Shown here: piece by piece, positions 23,197 to 35,900 of the stretch | How the letters are laid out: the number at the start of each line of letters is the position of its first letter | How positions within the stretch are numbered: the first letter of the stretch is position 1 | NCBI RefSeq assembly: GCF_000002425.4 | Contig: NC_037269.1 | Coordinates: 14,233,309-14,297,308, forward strand | Direction of reading: 5' to 3' | Length of the DNA: 64,000 nucleotides | DNA from: Physcomitrium patens | Taxonomy: Eukaryota; Streptophyta; Bryopsida; Funariales; Funariaceae | Made by a program: the position numbers and the translations under genes | Notes under the pieces: generated by a model | What the model saw: only the letters and a program-made list of their open reading frames with translations | The model's database searches: none | Told to the model about the DNA's origin: nothing

Positions 23197-23520
23197 TCAC
23201 ATAACGTGTGCTATAAACTCCAATTGTTGTTCACGAGGTAAGTGGTTCATCGGCCCTTGAAGCCAATGGTAGTGGCCCACTCCTTCAACTTCTGACCAAG
23301 CATGATTTTTCGTGTCCTTATTATGAAATTGTCTTGTAAATATGCCTTCTGGCTGACCATCGTAAGCAAGCTCAGACTCAAATACAATCACTAGTGATCG
23401 GTTACTCGATATCCTCCGTCGTCGTCGTGGTGTAGGTGGTTCTTCATCTCGGATTCGCCTTTGTGAGCTAGTTGGTTGAGATAATCTGATTGGCATAGTA
23501 TCTATCTCTTGGCTATCCAT
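23197..23520 (-). CDS. 107-residue extra frame 3' of pol, gypsy copy 2
   Basis: Counterpart of 18358-18681, again uninterrupted, with four residue changes (Gly to Arg, Glu to Lys, Leu to Ser, Asp to His, all in the C-terminal half). The Arg-rich stretch and HYHWLQGPMNHL motif are kept. Placed between the chromodomain end (23658) and the 3' LTR (23116). No recognised family. Confidence 0.5.
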   Translation of the reverse strand: MDSQEIDTMPIRLSQPTSSQRRIRDEEPPTPRRRRRISSNRSLVIVFESELAYDGQPEGIFTRQFHNKDTKNHAWSEVEGVGHYHWLQGPMNHLPREQQLEFIAHVM

Positions 23521-23657
23521 ATCAAAAGACCAAACTTTGGCTACTAAAAAAATTCTATTTTATCTTGGAGAAAATAACTACATCAACTACGAATTTTGGT
23601 GGTGCTTTCCCTCTTTCTTATATTCTTGGGTGAGCAAGCTTCAGAAGGAAGCTATCG

Positions 23658-26600
23658 TCAAATCGGCTTAGGTTTATGAGGATGTTGTTGATGAAACTTC
23701 TATACCTTTTGCGATGCATTGGCGAGATTTTTAGCTGGCTCCCACGTTCACTCATTAATGTCGTAGCCGCACCAATGAACAAGATACTCCAACTTGCCCT
23801 ACCTTCGTTGTGAATCCAGTACCTTTTGAACCTCATATTCCTCGTGGTTCTCGATCTCAATACTAGGTGGTGGACATTGTACTCCTCCAGGAAAAGATGA
23901 CTCTCGATAAGGCTCTAACAAAGAAACATGAAAGACTAAATGTACCTTCATAGAAGCCGGTAATTCCAAACGATATGCCACTGGATTGATTTGCTTATGG
24001 ATGATAAATGGTCCCAATCTTCGATAGTCTAACTCATCACATAGTCGCTTGGTCTTGATATTCCGTCAAAGAAGCCATGCTTTATCTCCAATTTTGAAAG
24101 TGGGTGCTTGTTTCTGAAATCTATCTGCAGACGCCTTGTAGGATTCTTGAGCGGATTGTAATTGAAGCTTCAACGTATTTTGAAGCTCTGATAGTTGTTT
24201 TGCAAATCCTTCAGCTGTTGAATTGTTATTTGTTGACGGACCCAATAAATCAAGCTTTGGATGATACCCATAGTTGGAAAAGAATGGTGTGTATTGAGTC
24301 GACCCATGGAGGGTGTTGTTATATGCAAACTTGACTAGCGATAGATATGTGGTCCAATCGTCTTGCTGATAGTTGATGCTGCATCATAAGTATTGTTCCA
24401 AGACTTAGTTCACCCGTTCCGTTTGGCCGTCAGTTTGAGGATAAAAAGCCAAAGAAAGCTTGATATCCACCTTCAATATCTCAAAGAGAGATCTCCAAAA
24501 CTTTGATACGAACTGGGTTCCTCAATCTGATATGATATCATCTGGTAGTCCATGATATCGATACACATTATCGAGAAAGAGCCTTGCTGTGACTTCACTA
24601 AACGATGTCTTCTTGCAAGGAACAAAGTGTGCCATCTTTGTAAGTCGATCTACCACAACAAAGATGCTGTCAAATGAGTTCAATGATGGAAGGTTCGTGA
24701 TGAAGTCCATGGAAACTGAAGACCATGGTCGACGTGGAATCAGCAATGGCTGTAGATGTCCAGAAGGGCGATGTCGAGGATTCTTGGATCTTGAACAGAT
24801 GTCGCAAGAGAGGACAAAATCTTTCACATCCTTCCACATTTGGGGCTACCAAAAATCTCGAGAAATAAGCTCCAAGGTCTTGTTGAATCCAAAATATCCC
24901 GCAGCTAGAAAATCGTGGCGAGATTGAAGAACTCGAAGTCGTGCTAGTCCTTTTGGGATATACAATCGCTCCTCAAAGTATAAAAGATCTCCTTCTACCT
25001 TGAATTTGTCGTCATTGGCATGTTGCTTGATATCAATGGCTACTGAATCTTTAATGGTCGCGGCATGTACCTGATTCAAGAAGTCAGCATCAATTGGCAC
25101 AATAGTAGTGCAAAGCCGAAATTGCTTTGGCTTCAACAACGTCGTACATTGTTGATCAAACGCTGCTTTTCTAGCCTTTGGTACAAGATACAATCTCCTC
25201 GATAAGACATCAGATAGTCCTTACTGCTTTCCAAGTCGATAAGTGATAACAAAATCGAATCTAGATAACAACATACTCCACCGAGCTTGACGTTGATTTA
25301 GAACTCGAGCCGACATGAAATATTCCAAATTCTTGTGATCTGTGTATACGATCACTAGGTGTACAGCTCCTTCAAGAAAATGATGCCATTCTTGGAAAGA
25401 ATCTACTATAGCAAGAAGTTCCTTATCGTGGATCTCATAATTGATTTCAACAGCAGAGAACTTTCGAGAATAGAATGCAACCGGATGGAGCTTCTTGTCT
25501 TCTCCCATTTGTGAAAGTATAGCTCCCAAAGCAAAATCCAAAGCATCAGTTTCTAAATAAAAGGCCTTTGTAAAGTCTGGATGTACCAAGATTGGAGCCG
25601 TAGTAAATGCGGTCTTCAGGTCTTGAAACGCCTTCTTCGCTAGACGTCCCCATTCTAGCTTATCTTTGCATGTCAATCGAGTGAGAGGAGCAGCAACTTG
25701 AGAGTAATTCTTGATGAAGATCCGATAGAAGTTGGCAAAGTCAAGAAAGTATTGTGCGTCTCTCACCGTCTTCGGAACCTCCTAGGATACGATTGCTTCC
25801 ACCTTCTTGGGGTCCATCTTCAAGCCTTCTATAGTCGCAACGAATCCCAAAAACTCTATCTCTATTTAGTGAAATAAATACTTCTCCAACTTGACATATA
25901 GTCCTTGCTCGCGTAGTTTCTCCAAGACCAAACGAACGTGCTTTTCATGCTCTTCTTCATTTTTGGAGAATATCAAAATATCATCCAAATAGATGACAAC
26001 AAAATTGTCAAGGTACTCTCGAAAAATGTCATTCATCATATGTTGAAAGATTGCTAGAGCATTGGTAAGACCAAAGGGCATGACATTATACTCAAAATGG
26101 CCATACCTTTTACGGAACGCTATCTTCCACTCATCTCCTTCTTTGATTCGTACGAGGTTGTAAGCTCCCCTTAGATCAATTTTTGTAAAGATCCTTGCAC
26201 GTCCAAGTTGTTCTAAGAGACCAAAAATCAAGGGTAACGAGTAACGATTCTTCTTTGTTACCTTGTTGAGGCCTCGATAGTCCATGTACATCCGCAATGA
26301 GCCATCTTTCTTCTTCACAAATAAGATGGGTGCTCCAGTTGACGATTTTGAATGATGGATGAAGTTCTTGTTGTCGAGATCTTCTCCCCGGTAGTTAGAG
26401 CCGCATAAATGACAAACGGTGTGCCTTCCTTGGATGATCTTATAAACGCTCTTGCTCCAATAAATAAAGATTTCTCTATTAGGGGTTTTCTACTAGGCTT
26501 GCTCTTGGGTGGTTTTGTGGGAAAGGTCATCTTCCGCAACTTCCAATCTATGGATGGGTTATGCTTTTCTAACTAGGAAAGACCAAGAATAACAAAATTT

Positions 26601-27962
26601 GATGGGATTTTAATAATATTGAAAATAATATCACTACTATGGCCCTTAAACGTCACTTCTATAGGTTCTGATTCGTGGGTGATACTACCAGACAATAAAG
26701 GTCGCCTATCTATGACCTCAACATAAACAGGTTTGGATTTTTATATTAAAGGGATCTTATGATGCTTCGCAAATTCTTTGTCTAAGAAATAAGCAAATGT
26801 TCTTGAATCTAATAATGCTAAGGTTCTCAATTTCTGAGGGCCAATAAGTAAAGGGATTATAAAACAAAAGGCAGATTGAGTGGAAAGAAAGGAACCTGGT
26901 TGTTGTTGCGATATTTCACTGTCCAGCCGCACGATTCCTATTGTGGCTGGGCATCCTCGTTTTCTTGAATAAACATGCTCTTAGTCTTGACAATACGTCG
27001 ATTTTGCTTCTTGGGGCAGTTTCCAACTTTGTGGCCTTCTCTACCGCAATACAAGTATAGACCTTCTTTCATACGGTACTTTTTTTCTTCTAGAGTAAGG
27101 GATTTGATACGTATCGCATCAATTTATATGTCTTCTACTTTTGAATGTGAATTCACATTGCTTGCCGACATAGTTGGAGCATGGCAAACTATATGTTATC
27201 TTGAACGTTGGTCTTGGCGGCGTTGGAATAGGCGATTATCGCAGTTCATGGCTTGGCTAATAGCTTTGTTGAGCGTTTGTGGATCAGGAAGAGTTAACAG
27301 CAAATCCTTCACATCGTCCCTTAAATCCCAATAGAATTGACTCATCAACGCTTCTTCGTCCCAATTGATGTCACATTCTAATTGCCTGAAGTTTGATGCA
27401 TAGATTGATGTAGAGCGCATCCCTTATCGTAGTGACCGGATCTTTGTTGTAGCCCATCGAACCTTGTCATGTTCACCAAATGCTTCTGCAAATGCCTCCA
27501 AAAAGGTTTTAAAGTTGTTTAGTATGGAGGATCGTTTCTCAAAAAAAGGAGCAAATCATAATAGAGCTTGTCTTATAAGTAAGGTTCTAACAAGTTCAAC
27601 ACGTGACTCCTCTGTTGGATAGCGTTCGGGCTGTAAAATTGTTATCAACTTGATTTGGTTGACGAATCCTCGAAACATGGAACGTGTACCATCGAACTTG
27701 TTCGGAAGGCTAACTAGGGGCTCTTTATGTTGTAGAACCAGTGGTGCTTGTCGAACCTGAGGCAAAGTTGCTTCTCTAAGTGCAGAAGTTTGAGGCTGGT
27801 GCAACCTAGATTGTGCCATTCTAGATGCTCTATCATTATGAAGCCTTGCCACGACTCCTTCAATCTCTGCAGTTCTTTGCAATAACGTAGCGAGGGCATT
27901 CATGATAGCATTCAACTTGGACTCCGAACTTTCTGTCATACTAATGTCTTGGCCTCGGCCAT
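23658..27962 (-). pseudogene. gag-pol polyprotein of gypsy copy 2, multiply interrupted
   Basis: Same block order as copy 1, starting at ATG 27962-27960 and ending after the chromodomain at 23658. The zinc knuckle has lost its second Cys-region spacing partner partly (YCGREGHKVGNC). A deletion of about 200 bp near 26365 fuses the post-protease segment to the RT in a different frame. Most stop codons in RT, RNase H, integrase and chromodomain are identical to those of copy 1 (for example after FW, SD, VN and GKQ), while gag differs at about 15 of 127 codons. Not functional. Confidence 0.9.
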
Positions 27963-28242
27963 TCTAAGAGAAAGATAGAAATGACTCTACAAGAAAACAA
28001 TATTAGTTTAGAGGAGGATACTCCGCAACCTCTAAAATGCCTTAAGAGCTTCAAGAAAAGGAGTAATCCACTCTCTTCAAGAAGAAGAAGACTCCAATAT
28101 TATAACAAAAGAAGTATCAGTTTAGAGGAGGGTAATCTGCAACCTCTAAAATGCTATTATACTTCTAAGCAGAGGGCTAATCCACACTCTAACAAAGAAA
28201 AAACTAGCTCTGATATCTAAGATGAGTGAAGTCTTGACAAAC

Positions 28243-28610
28243 TGTCACGGACACAAAAATACAGACTCAAGATCTAACAAGAAGTTCAAGAAGAACTGGC
28301 AAGAACTAGATTAATCAGATGAGAACAACACTAGAGAGGTGAGCTAGAGCTCCAAGAGATGTGTTGTCGAGACTGAAGAACTCTTCAGCCTTGATTCCAA
28401 TATATACTTCTATTTAGGAAGCTTCTCAAGCAACTTTTACTAACTAGGAAGCTTCTAGAAGGTTCTATAAACTTATCTCTAGAAGGTTCTAAGGACTATG
28501 TCCTCAATATCTTCTACCAACTGAGAAGCTTCTAGAAGGTTCCAGAGACTTGCTTCTAGAAGGTTCTAGAAACTTGTCTCTAGAAGGTTCTAAGGATTAT
28601 GTTCCTAACA
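28243..28610 (-). repeat. 5' LTR of gypsy copy 2 (368 bp)
   Basis: Bounded by the internal region at 28242 and by the copia RT flank at 28611. It also has the duplicated heat-shock region, but the two modules have lost different parts compared with the 416-bp 3' LTR, giving 368 bp. Inverted GAA/TTC arrays are clear at about 28508-28592. Confidence 0.9.
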
Positions 28611-31600
28611 TAAACTCCACTTCTAAATAATAGTAAAATTCTTTCATATCACTCATCTTATATATTTTTTTTAAACTTTATTTTTAACCAATCCATCATC
28701 TTTAAGGTTTTCATTAAGATGATTAAAGCATCAACATAGAAAATAAAAATCAACAAGAAATTATTTAATTATATTATATATATAGAAATATCAATCTCAC
28801 TCCTTACAAATCCTTGATTTACAAAGAATGTATCAATATGTTGGTACCATGCCCTTGATGATTGCTTAAGCCTATATAAAAAATTTTGCAACTTACAAAT
28901 AAGATGTTTTTTTCTTTCTTCAACAATTCCTTAATGTTGATCTATATAGATGACTTCTTGTACCTCTTTATTTAAAAAAACCATCTTTATATCTATTTGA
29001 TGCATCTCTAAGTCTATTATTGTCCTAATTGTTATAATGATCATAGTAGTAGTAAATTTGACTATAAGAACATAAGTCTCATTGAAATCAATACCAAAAA
29101 CTTGTAAGTAGGCTTAAGCAATTAATCTTATCTTACATTTTATAACATTATCTATTACATCCTTCTTAGTTCGAAACACGTACTTACAACTAATTAAAGA
29201 TTAATTTAATGGAAGTTGAGTCAATTATATGTTTTCTTATCCATGAATAATTTATATTCTTTTTTTATAGCCATCTTTTACTTTATAGTATTTGTGGACT
29301 TTATTTTATTATTTAAATTCAAAGAATTTTTAAAAGTATAATATTAACATGTTTTTTACTTACTTGAGGAAAGATGTGGGTTTTCTATCATTTAATAAGT
29401 GGTCTTCTTTCTCTTATAAAATATATTTTTTTATGTAAAGAAGATTTTCTTTAATAAATTCCATGGTTTTTTTCAAGCTATTTTTTTCTTAAAGCTTCTT
29501 TCTTCTTACTTAAAGATTGATACTTCTCACTATTATCATCTTGAACATCTTTATTTCCTTCATTTTTAGACTTAGAAATTATAAAGATTTTCTTCTCCAT
29601 CTTCTTTGGTTCTTTACTATCTTTTACATCTCTACTATCTTCATTGTCTTCATATTTTTTATTTTTTTATTTTTTTCTAAAATTAAAATTATATCTACAA
29701 ATATACCATTATTTTTACTTAGACACATCTCTAAGGGCTCACAAATACTTACATGTTCCAAAAATTCAATATCACAACTTTTAATGATCTTCTTGATATC
29801 TAAATATATTAGCCTATATATCTTGGTATCTTTATAATATCCTAATAATATATATTTTTTACCTTTTGCATTAAATTTGAACCTCATACAATCTGATTTA
29901 AATTTCTTATGTATAAAATATAAGGTTTCATCAGACTTCAAGGTTCTTTTTGAATCATTAATATGAGTGTACTTGTTGGGCACTTATTTTTAATATATAT
30001 TGCATTGACCATGAATTCCTTCCAAAATTCATACTCAAAGTTTTAAACATGATACATACTTCTTGCTATCTCTACAATGGTTCAATTTTCTCTTTTAACA
30101 ACTCCATTTTGTTATGGAATGTAAGGAGTAGAGGTTCATCTTCCAATTTCTTAAATCTCCAATAACTCATTAAATTTTTTTAATAAATACTTACATCTAT
30201 TGTCCTTGTGTAATAATTTAATCTTGCATTCATATTACTTTTTCACAAGTACCTCAAATTCTTTAAATTTTAAAAAATACTCATTCTTTATTTTAAAGAT
30301 GAAAATTAATACCTTTCCTAGGAAATCATAAATAAATATGACAAAGTACTTTGCTTCTTCTATTGATGATGTTTTTATAGGTCTACAAATATCAAAATAC
30401 ATAATCTCTAATAATTTGGTTACATATGTTGTAGTTCTAGTTGAAAATGAAGTCTTTTATTGTTTGCCTTGACTACAACCTTCACAAGGAAGAGTCATGG
30501 TATTGTTGCATGATCAACTAAGATTTAAGCTACTTATTATGGATTGGAGCTCTTTCATAATTTTGGCATTTAAATTACTAAGGCATTGATGCCATATGCC
30601 ATACTTATCTTGATCTTATAAAAAGCCAACAACTATTGCCACTTTAATTGTATTTTTCTTCTTATAATTGATAAAGTTAAGGTTTCCATTTCTAAAGCCT
30701 TTTGTACAATCAAGTTTACTTAATGTTTTTATAAAACATCTATTTATGTCAAATTAAATCTTTCAACCATGTGATATAAGTTTCTTTACTAAAAAAAGGT
30801 TTATTTTTATCTTTGATATATAAAAGACTTTTTTTAATTTGATCTTTTTATTTTATCTTTCACAACAATCTCTATTAAAATAGAACCAATTTTAATGTCT
30901 TGCACTATGCCATTATCTTCCAATCAAACTCTTGTTAGTGGAATCTCTTTATAAGTATCAAATAAACACTTGTATAAAATCATTTGCTTAATAGCACTCA
31001 AATCAACAATCTACTTAGACATGGTAGTTATAAATATGCCTTCACCTATTATGAATTTATAATTAGGTCTTCTAATTTATTATTTTTATTGTTATTATTC
31101 TTTTTATCTTTTTTTTGGCCTTGTAAAAATTTCTTATAAAATGGCTTTATTTTCTATAAATGAAGAAATTTCTCACATTGTTTCTTACATTGTCACATTA
31201 ATTGAAATAACTACCTTTTCATTGTCTTAAAAAGAGATACAAGTCTTTGTTTTGATACTTATTTATTTTTTCTAATAACTTCATGAATAAGTTTTACCGT
31301 AACATAGTTTAATATAAGTTCTTATATCTTGATGGACTTCAATGCCACAATAAGGTAATTATAGGATTTGAAAAGGCTCAAAAATAAGGTCATGATAATG
31401 TCATATTTATCTTTTGACTTGTCAAAAATTATTAATTGATTTGTAAGAACTTTTACTTTATTGATATAAGCCATGAAGTCATTACTTTCTTCCATCCTTA
31501 TTGTTAAAAATTTCTTTTTTTTCCATAGAATGGTAGAAAGATTCTTGATTTTGTAAATATTGCAAAGAGTCTTTTATGTTTTTGCAAGTCCATTATAAGA

Positions 31601-31860
31601 AATGATATGAGAGAAGTTGGCATTATCAACATTGATTGTAATTAAATCAAAAACCTTCTTTTTACAACGTTTATATTTCTTCTTTTCTTTCATATTAACA
31701 TTGGTGTTTGGAAGGTCTTCTTTTTTATCTATAATATGCTAAAGATTTAAACAAGCTAACAAAAGTTCTATTTTTTTCTTTTAATGGTAGAAATTATCTC
31801 ATCTAAACTTCTTGATGATCTTTAAATCATCACTGTTACTTGAAGCAATACTTAAAAAGA
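28611..31860 (-). pseudogene. gag to RT part of the old copia element
   Basis: Reading the minus strand from about 31850 down: gag (near 31440-31520 the segment SNDFMAYINKVKVLTNQL), a decayed zinc knuckle near 31180, the pre-integrase Cys motif near 30480, integrase (QNGVVKREN, near 30110), the linker before RT (ILLGYYKDTKIYRLIYL, inside the frame 29624-29983), and RT up to FYVDALIIL (YVDD changed to YVDA) and MKEFYYYLEVEF next to the gypsy-2 border. Many frameshifts and stops. No intact protein. Confidence 0.85.
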
Positions 31861-32398
31861 AGGTGCATTAAAAAATATAAAAAAAAGAGTCCTAAAGCTT
31901 TCAAAATCAATAAGATGGTATTATTGTCTTAGAATTCTAAAATGCCATGTTTATAAATAAATTAGTGATTTATTCTCAAATCACTCTCAATTTTATTTTT
32001 AATTTTTTTACAAATATTTTTAATAATTTAAATATCTACCATTAAATATTCCACTCTTCAATTACTTCTATTCTTAAAAATCACCTCTTAGCACTATAAG
32101 AGGTCTTTTAAGCATCTTAAGTCTCTTAACTATATGAAAGCACAAAATTAATCTATTAAAGATTTAATTTTAATTTATTAAATATTTTAAAAAATATAAT
32201 ATTAATATTTTAAATTATTACTTAAAGATATCAAATAAATTCCAATCTTAATAATATACTTAATAATAAGTAAAAATAATCTAACATCAAAAATTTAAAA
32301 AAATAAGAGATTCTAGATCTTAATATGAACAACAACATGATCTATTCTTTATAATAATAAAGATTTCATAGAACTTCAAAACTCACAAGTAAAGATCA

Positions 32399-32412
32399 TT
32401 AGACATATAATC
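32399..32412 (-). other. Decayed primer-binding site of the old copia element
   Basis: Minus strand GATTATATGTCTAA follows the LTR end TTTAATA. It lines up with GGTTATGGGCCCAC of the young copia element, with differences mostly G-to-A or C-to-T. This alignment sets the inner LTR border. Confidence 0.45.
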
Positions 32413-32908
32413 TATTAAAAAAATAAAAGTTAGAAGTTCCAACATATAGTATCAACAAGGTTGCATACCAAAAAAAAATGTGAAATAAGATGATTTTTAC
32501 TTCCAACATCCATCACTTATAGGTGGTAGTTGTTGCCATAAAAGATAACTTCTATCCTTTAACGTTCATATTTATCAAAAGATATATCAATTATATTCTT
32601 TGGTATTTCATATATTTTAAAGATATTTTTTAATATATATTTTATGCCTCTAAGATCTTTTAATATTTCACCAACCATAGAAATATCCTATGGCATATAT
32701 TTTATATTTTTATCAAGTCTTTGGATATTCTATGGTAGATCCTTTATGTTATGGATCTTATTTCTTGGTCCTTGACTTTATGACTTATCTATAGGTTGAT
32801 TATTGTATATCCTAAGAACCAATCTTTTAATTATTAGAAATTTACTTAAGATAATATTTTCTAGAATATAATTTATTTTAGTTTTATTTTTATATACTTA
32901 CTTCAATA
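32413..32908 (-). repeat. 5' LTR of the old copia element
   Basis: About 496 bp; homologous to 12204-12474 at about 32430-32650 and again near 32870-32908, with additional sequence in between that the other LTR lacks. Outer end TATTGAAGTAAG. Confidence 0.6.
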
Positions 32909-35900
32909 AAGACATCTATCAATCCAAAATTATCTTTAAAAATACTTTTAATTCTTAAATCATTTAATATTATTTAAAAGAAAAAATATTAAATTTTACA
33001 TTCTTAATAAGATATAATTTAGAAAAAAATTAATAAAATAAATGTTAGTATATAAAAAAAACAAAAAAAACAACGTAGTGTAGAAAGAAGAAGAAAAGAA
33101 AATAAAAAGAAAATAAAAAGAGAAGATAGTATACAAAGCAAAGTAGTTAGCTATCGATGTACAAAAAAGACAAGGTGGTTAAAACCACCTTAGGAAGTTA
33201 AAATCACTTTAGGAAATTAGAACCACCTTTGATAGTTATGATAGTTAGAAATAAATTAATTTTATTATATTTAAATAATATTAAAAGAAATTTATTACAA
33301 AAGCTATAAATAGCCTCAAAATTAATGCCATACTTAGACTTATTAAAGTCACATTTTTTAAACCTTGTAGTGATTTATTTTATTTTATTTTATTTTATTA
33401 TATTCCATGCTCTATTATTATGCTCTAGAAAGTAGCTCGTCATTGATGTCCAACTATTTTATCTATTCTACATACTCAAGTCAGTATTCAATATTGTGGC
33501 AGATAGCCTTGCTTGGACTGCTCAAAAGTATGGAGGGCAGTCCAATCTTAATGCTAGTCACATTTTCATTCACACCTTGTGCTACTACTCCATTGTGTTC
33601 AATTCTTTATTGCACTATATTGAATTCCTTGGAGGCACTGTGTTCAATTCTTTGAATGTACTTTATAGAAACATCATTGAGAATCATTGCTTTGGCATCC
33701 AAATAAAGAGTATCATTGCTCTAGAAGATGTGGATTGCAAGATTTAATGCATAAAAGCAAAGATCTAGCACTTGTATTTCTTTCAAGTTAAATTTTGAGT
33801 AATGCTTATGAGGAGGTATATTGCAAATCAAGCTCAATTTTTACTCAACTTATTCATAGAATATTCATCACCTTAGTACTTTTCAAGCTCTTATACCTCT
33901 TCTCCTTTCAATGAGGATTTGGAAGAGCAAGTAATTATCTTTTGAGAAGAGATTCACTTTTTTTTATTTTCTAACTATGTCATTAATATGATAGGTCAAA
34001 ATTGAAGTAAATTGGAGTAAATTTAGTTTCTTGAGTTGGTATAGATGCTTGAAGAAGTTCAACATACAACATTATTAAATCTTCAATGGAGTAGTTCTAC
34101 ATTATCCTAGTTCATTGCCTTTGAATTCATTATAATTTAATTTAAGTCTATGATAGTTTTTTTGGACTTGGAAGTTGATCAAGTTGAATATCTCCATAGA
34201 TTAAAAAAAGACCAAAAATATGTAATGTGTAATTTATTTGCAATGAACTTTAAGTTGCTTACTATCTTTGATTCATTGTCTAAAGATTGACAATTCAAGA
34301 TTCAGCATGAAATTTGTACATGTAGTATTACAAAATAACATTTTCTAGCATATATGAAGAGAAAAGAATGGTTCCACATCATTCTACAAATTAATAATCT
34401 AACAATGTCACCTCTAGAAGAATATCACTAAACTTTAAAATTTAGATAATTATATTGTATAATTTATTTTTATTTGAATATTAGTATTAGAACTCTTAAA
34501 AATAGATTGTAGAAATAAATCAAAGATTCATGTAAGAGTCCTAGAATATGGCCTAAAAAATATTCCTTTCTATTTGAAAAAATTGAAATCCTTGACTAAT
34601 TGCTTTGTGTAAATCAAGTAGGACAAACTTGTCATGACAACTAAGGACATAATGTAAGGTGGTGCATAATCCAAATATCTTTTATAGCCTCTCAATCAAT
34701 GTTTATAAATCATTTAACAATGCTAACAAACTTAGTGATCCTATTGCTATAACATAAACATTGGATGTAGCTTAATAAGTCAAAACAAGAATAATCTAAT
34801 CTGTAGGTTGAAATGTGGCATCTTCTCACATTTTCTTTACACCTAATTCATACATGCTTTCTATAAGCATAATATAGTCATGCAACTGTTTAATATACTC
34901 CTTTCTATTTTTGACCTATATTGGCAAGCATTATATATATTTTTTTAGTTAAGATTGATTTTTTGGCCACCTTCAAAAATCTAGAATCTTACTTTAAGCT
35001 ATTAGGAGTTGTCTAAGGATTTTTATATGAGACAATTATAAATGTATCTTTGAGTCTAATCTAAATAAAAGATATTCCAATCCATCCATTAAGCCACTAT
35101 TTATAACACAATTGTAGTATGACTATGTGACAAAAATGGTATTGAAAAATTAAAAAAATTCATAAAATTATGATATCTTAATTTTAAGTTCTTTCAAATA
35201 CTTAACATGTAGATCTTACCGAGGACTTAAAAGTGGTGTATCAAAATTTGAGAATGGTTCTTCAAAAAGTAATAGTCTAATAATTACTTCTAATTTCTTC
35301 CATGCTTCTAACTCGGCTTTATACTTGCACTTAGGATAAACTATCACCATCAAAACTTCAACAAAATATAATATGAAAATATTTATTACTAGTCAATTAA
35401 TTTTATTTTATTTTGATTATGTTAAGGTATCTCAAGTATGCTTACTTGACTTTTTAACACTTCCTTGGTAAGATTTATACTACACTAGCTATACTTCAAA
35501 GTATGTTTTTTTTTCTTGATATTTTTATCCTCTCTCTTAATCTTAGTAATTTATAAATATTGTTATGTATACTATATTAGTAATATTTAAATATTCTTTA
35601 GTTGTTTGATGAATCCTTTTTATTCTTTGAAGACCTTAGCTATGCTAAAAAGTTGTATGAAGGAGTTTTCAATATAGTACATTTTTTTATATTTTGATTA
35701 TTTTTTTTGATTGTTTATTATCTTCTATTTTTAAAAATGATGATTTTGTTGATATTTTCAATTTAAACCATTGCATTAAGTATCTCAATCAATCTTTAGT
35801 CACATTTGGCTTTCCATGTAGTCTTAATCTCTATTCTATCAAACTTGTAAGCTTTTCTATTATTATCAAGTATCTTGATTATTAATAGCATATATATTTA

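Larger units (their letters stand above)
19371..28610 (-). mobile_element. Ty3/gypsy chromovirus, copy 2 (interrupted by copia)
   Basis: Second member of the gypsy family, inverted relative to copy 1. Its 3' LTR is split by the young copia element at 19391-22715. Without that insertion it is about 5.9 kb. Flanks TAAAT (19366-19370) and TAAAC (28611-28615) are a target-site duplication with one mismatch, different from the CTTAT of copy 1. Relative to copy 1 it lacks about 200 bp near 26365, between the region after protease and the start of RT. Copies 1 and 2 form a large inverted repeat with their 3' ends facing each other. Confidence 0.9.
12204..32908 (-). mobile_element. Old Ty1/copia element, host of the nested insertions
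   Basis: A degenerate copia element read on the minus strand, split into three pieces by later insertions: 12204-13151, 19178-19370 and 28611-32908. Removing the insertions leaves about 5.4 kb, normal for a full copia element. Order on the minus strand: LTR (32908-32413), primer-site remnant, gag, integrase, reverse transcriptase, RNase H, LTR (12474-12204). Flanks give a probable target-site duplication AAGAT (12199-12203) / AAGAC (32909-32913), 4 of 5 matching. All frames are broken. It is the oldest layer of the nest. Confidence 0.8.

Noticed and set aside
13152..28610. Segmental inverted duplication of one gypsy element
   Set aside because: Each copy has its own target-site duplication and lies at a different point of the copia RT, so two insertions are required.
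29517..29837. Hydrophobic plus-strand frame
   Set aside because: It is antisense to the copia linker-RT segment 29624-29983 in AT-rich DNA, which yields Phe/Ile/Leu-rich translations.
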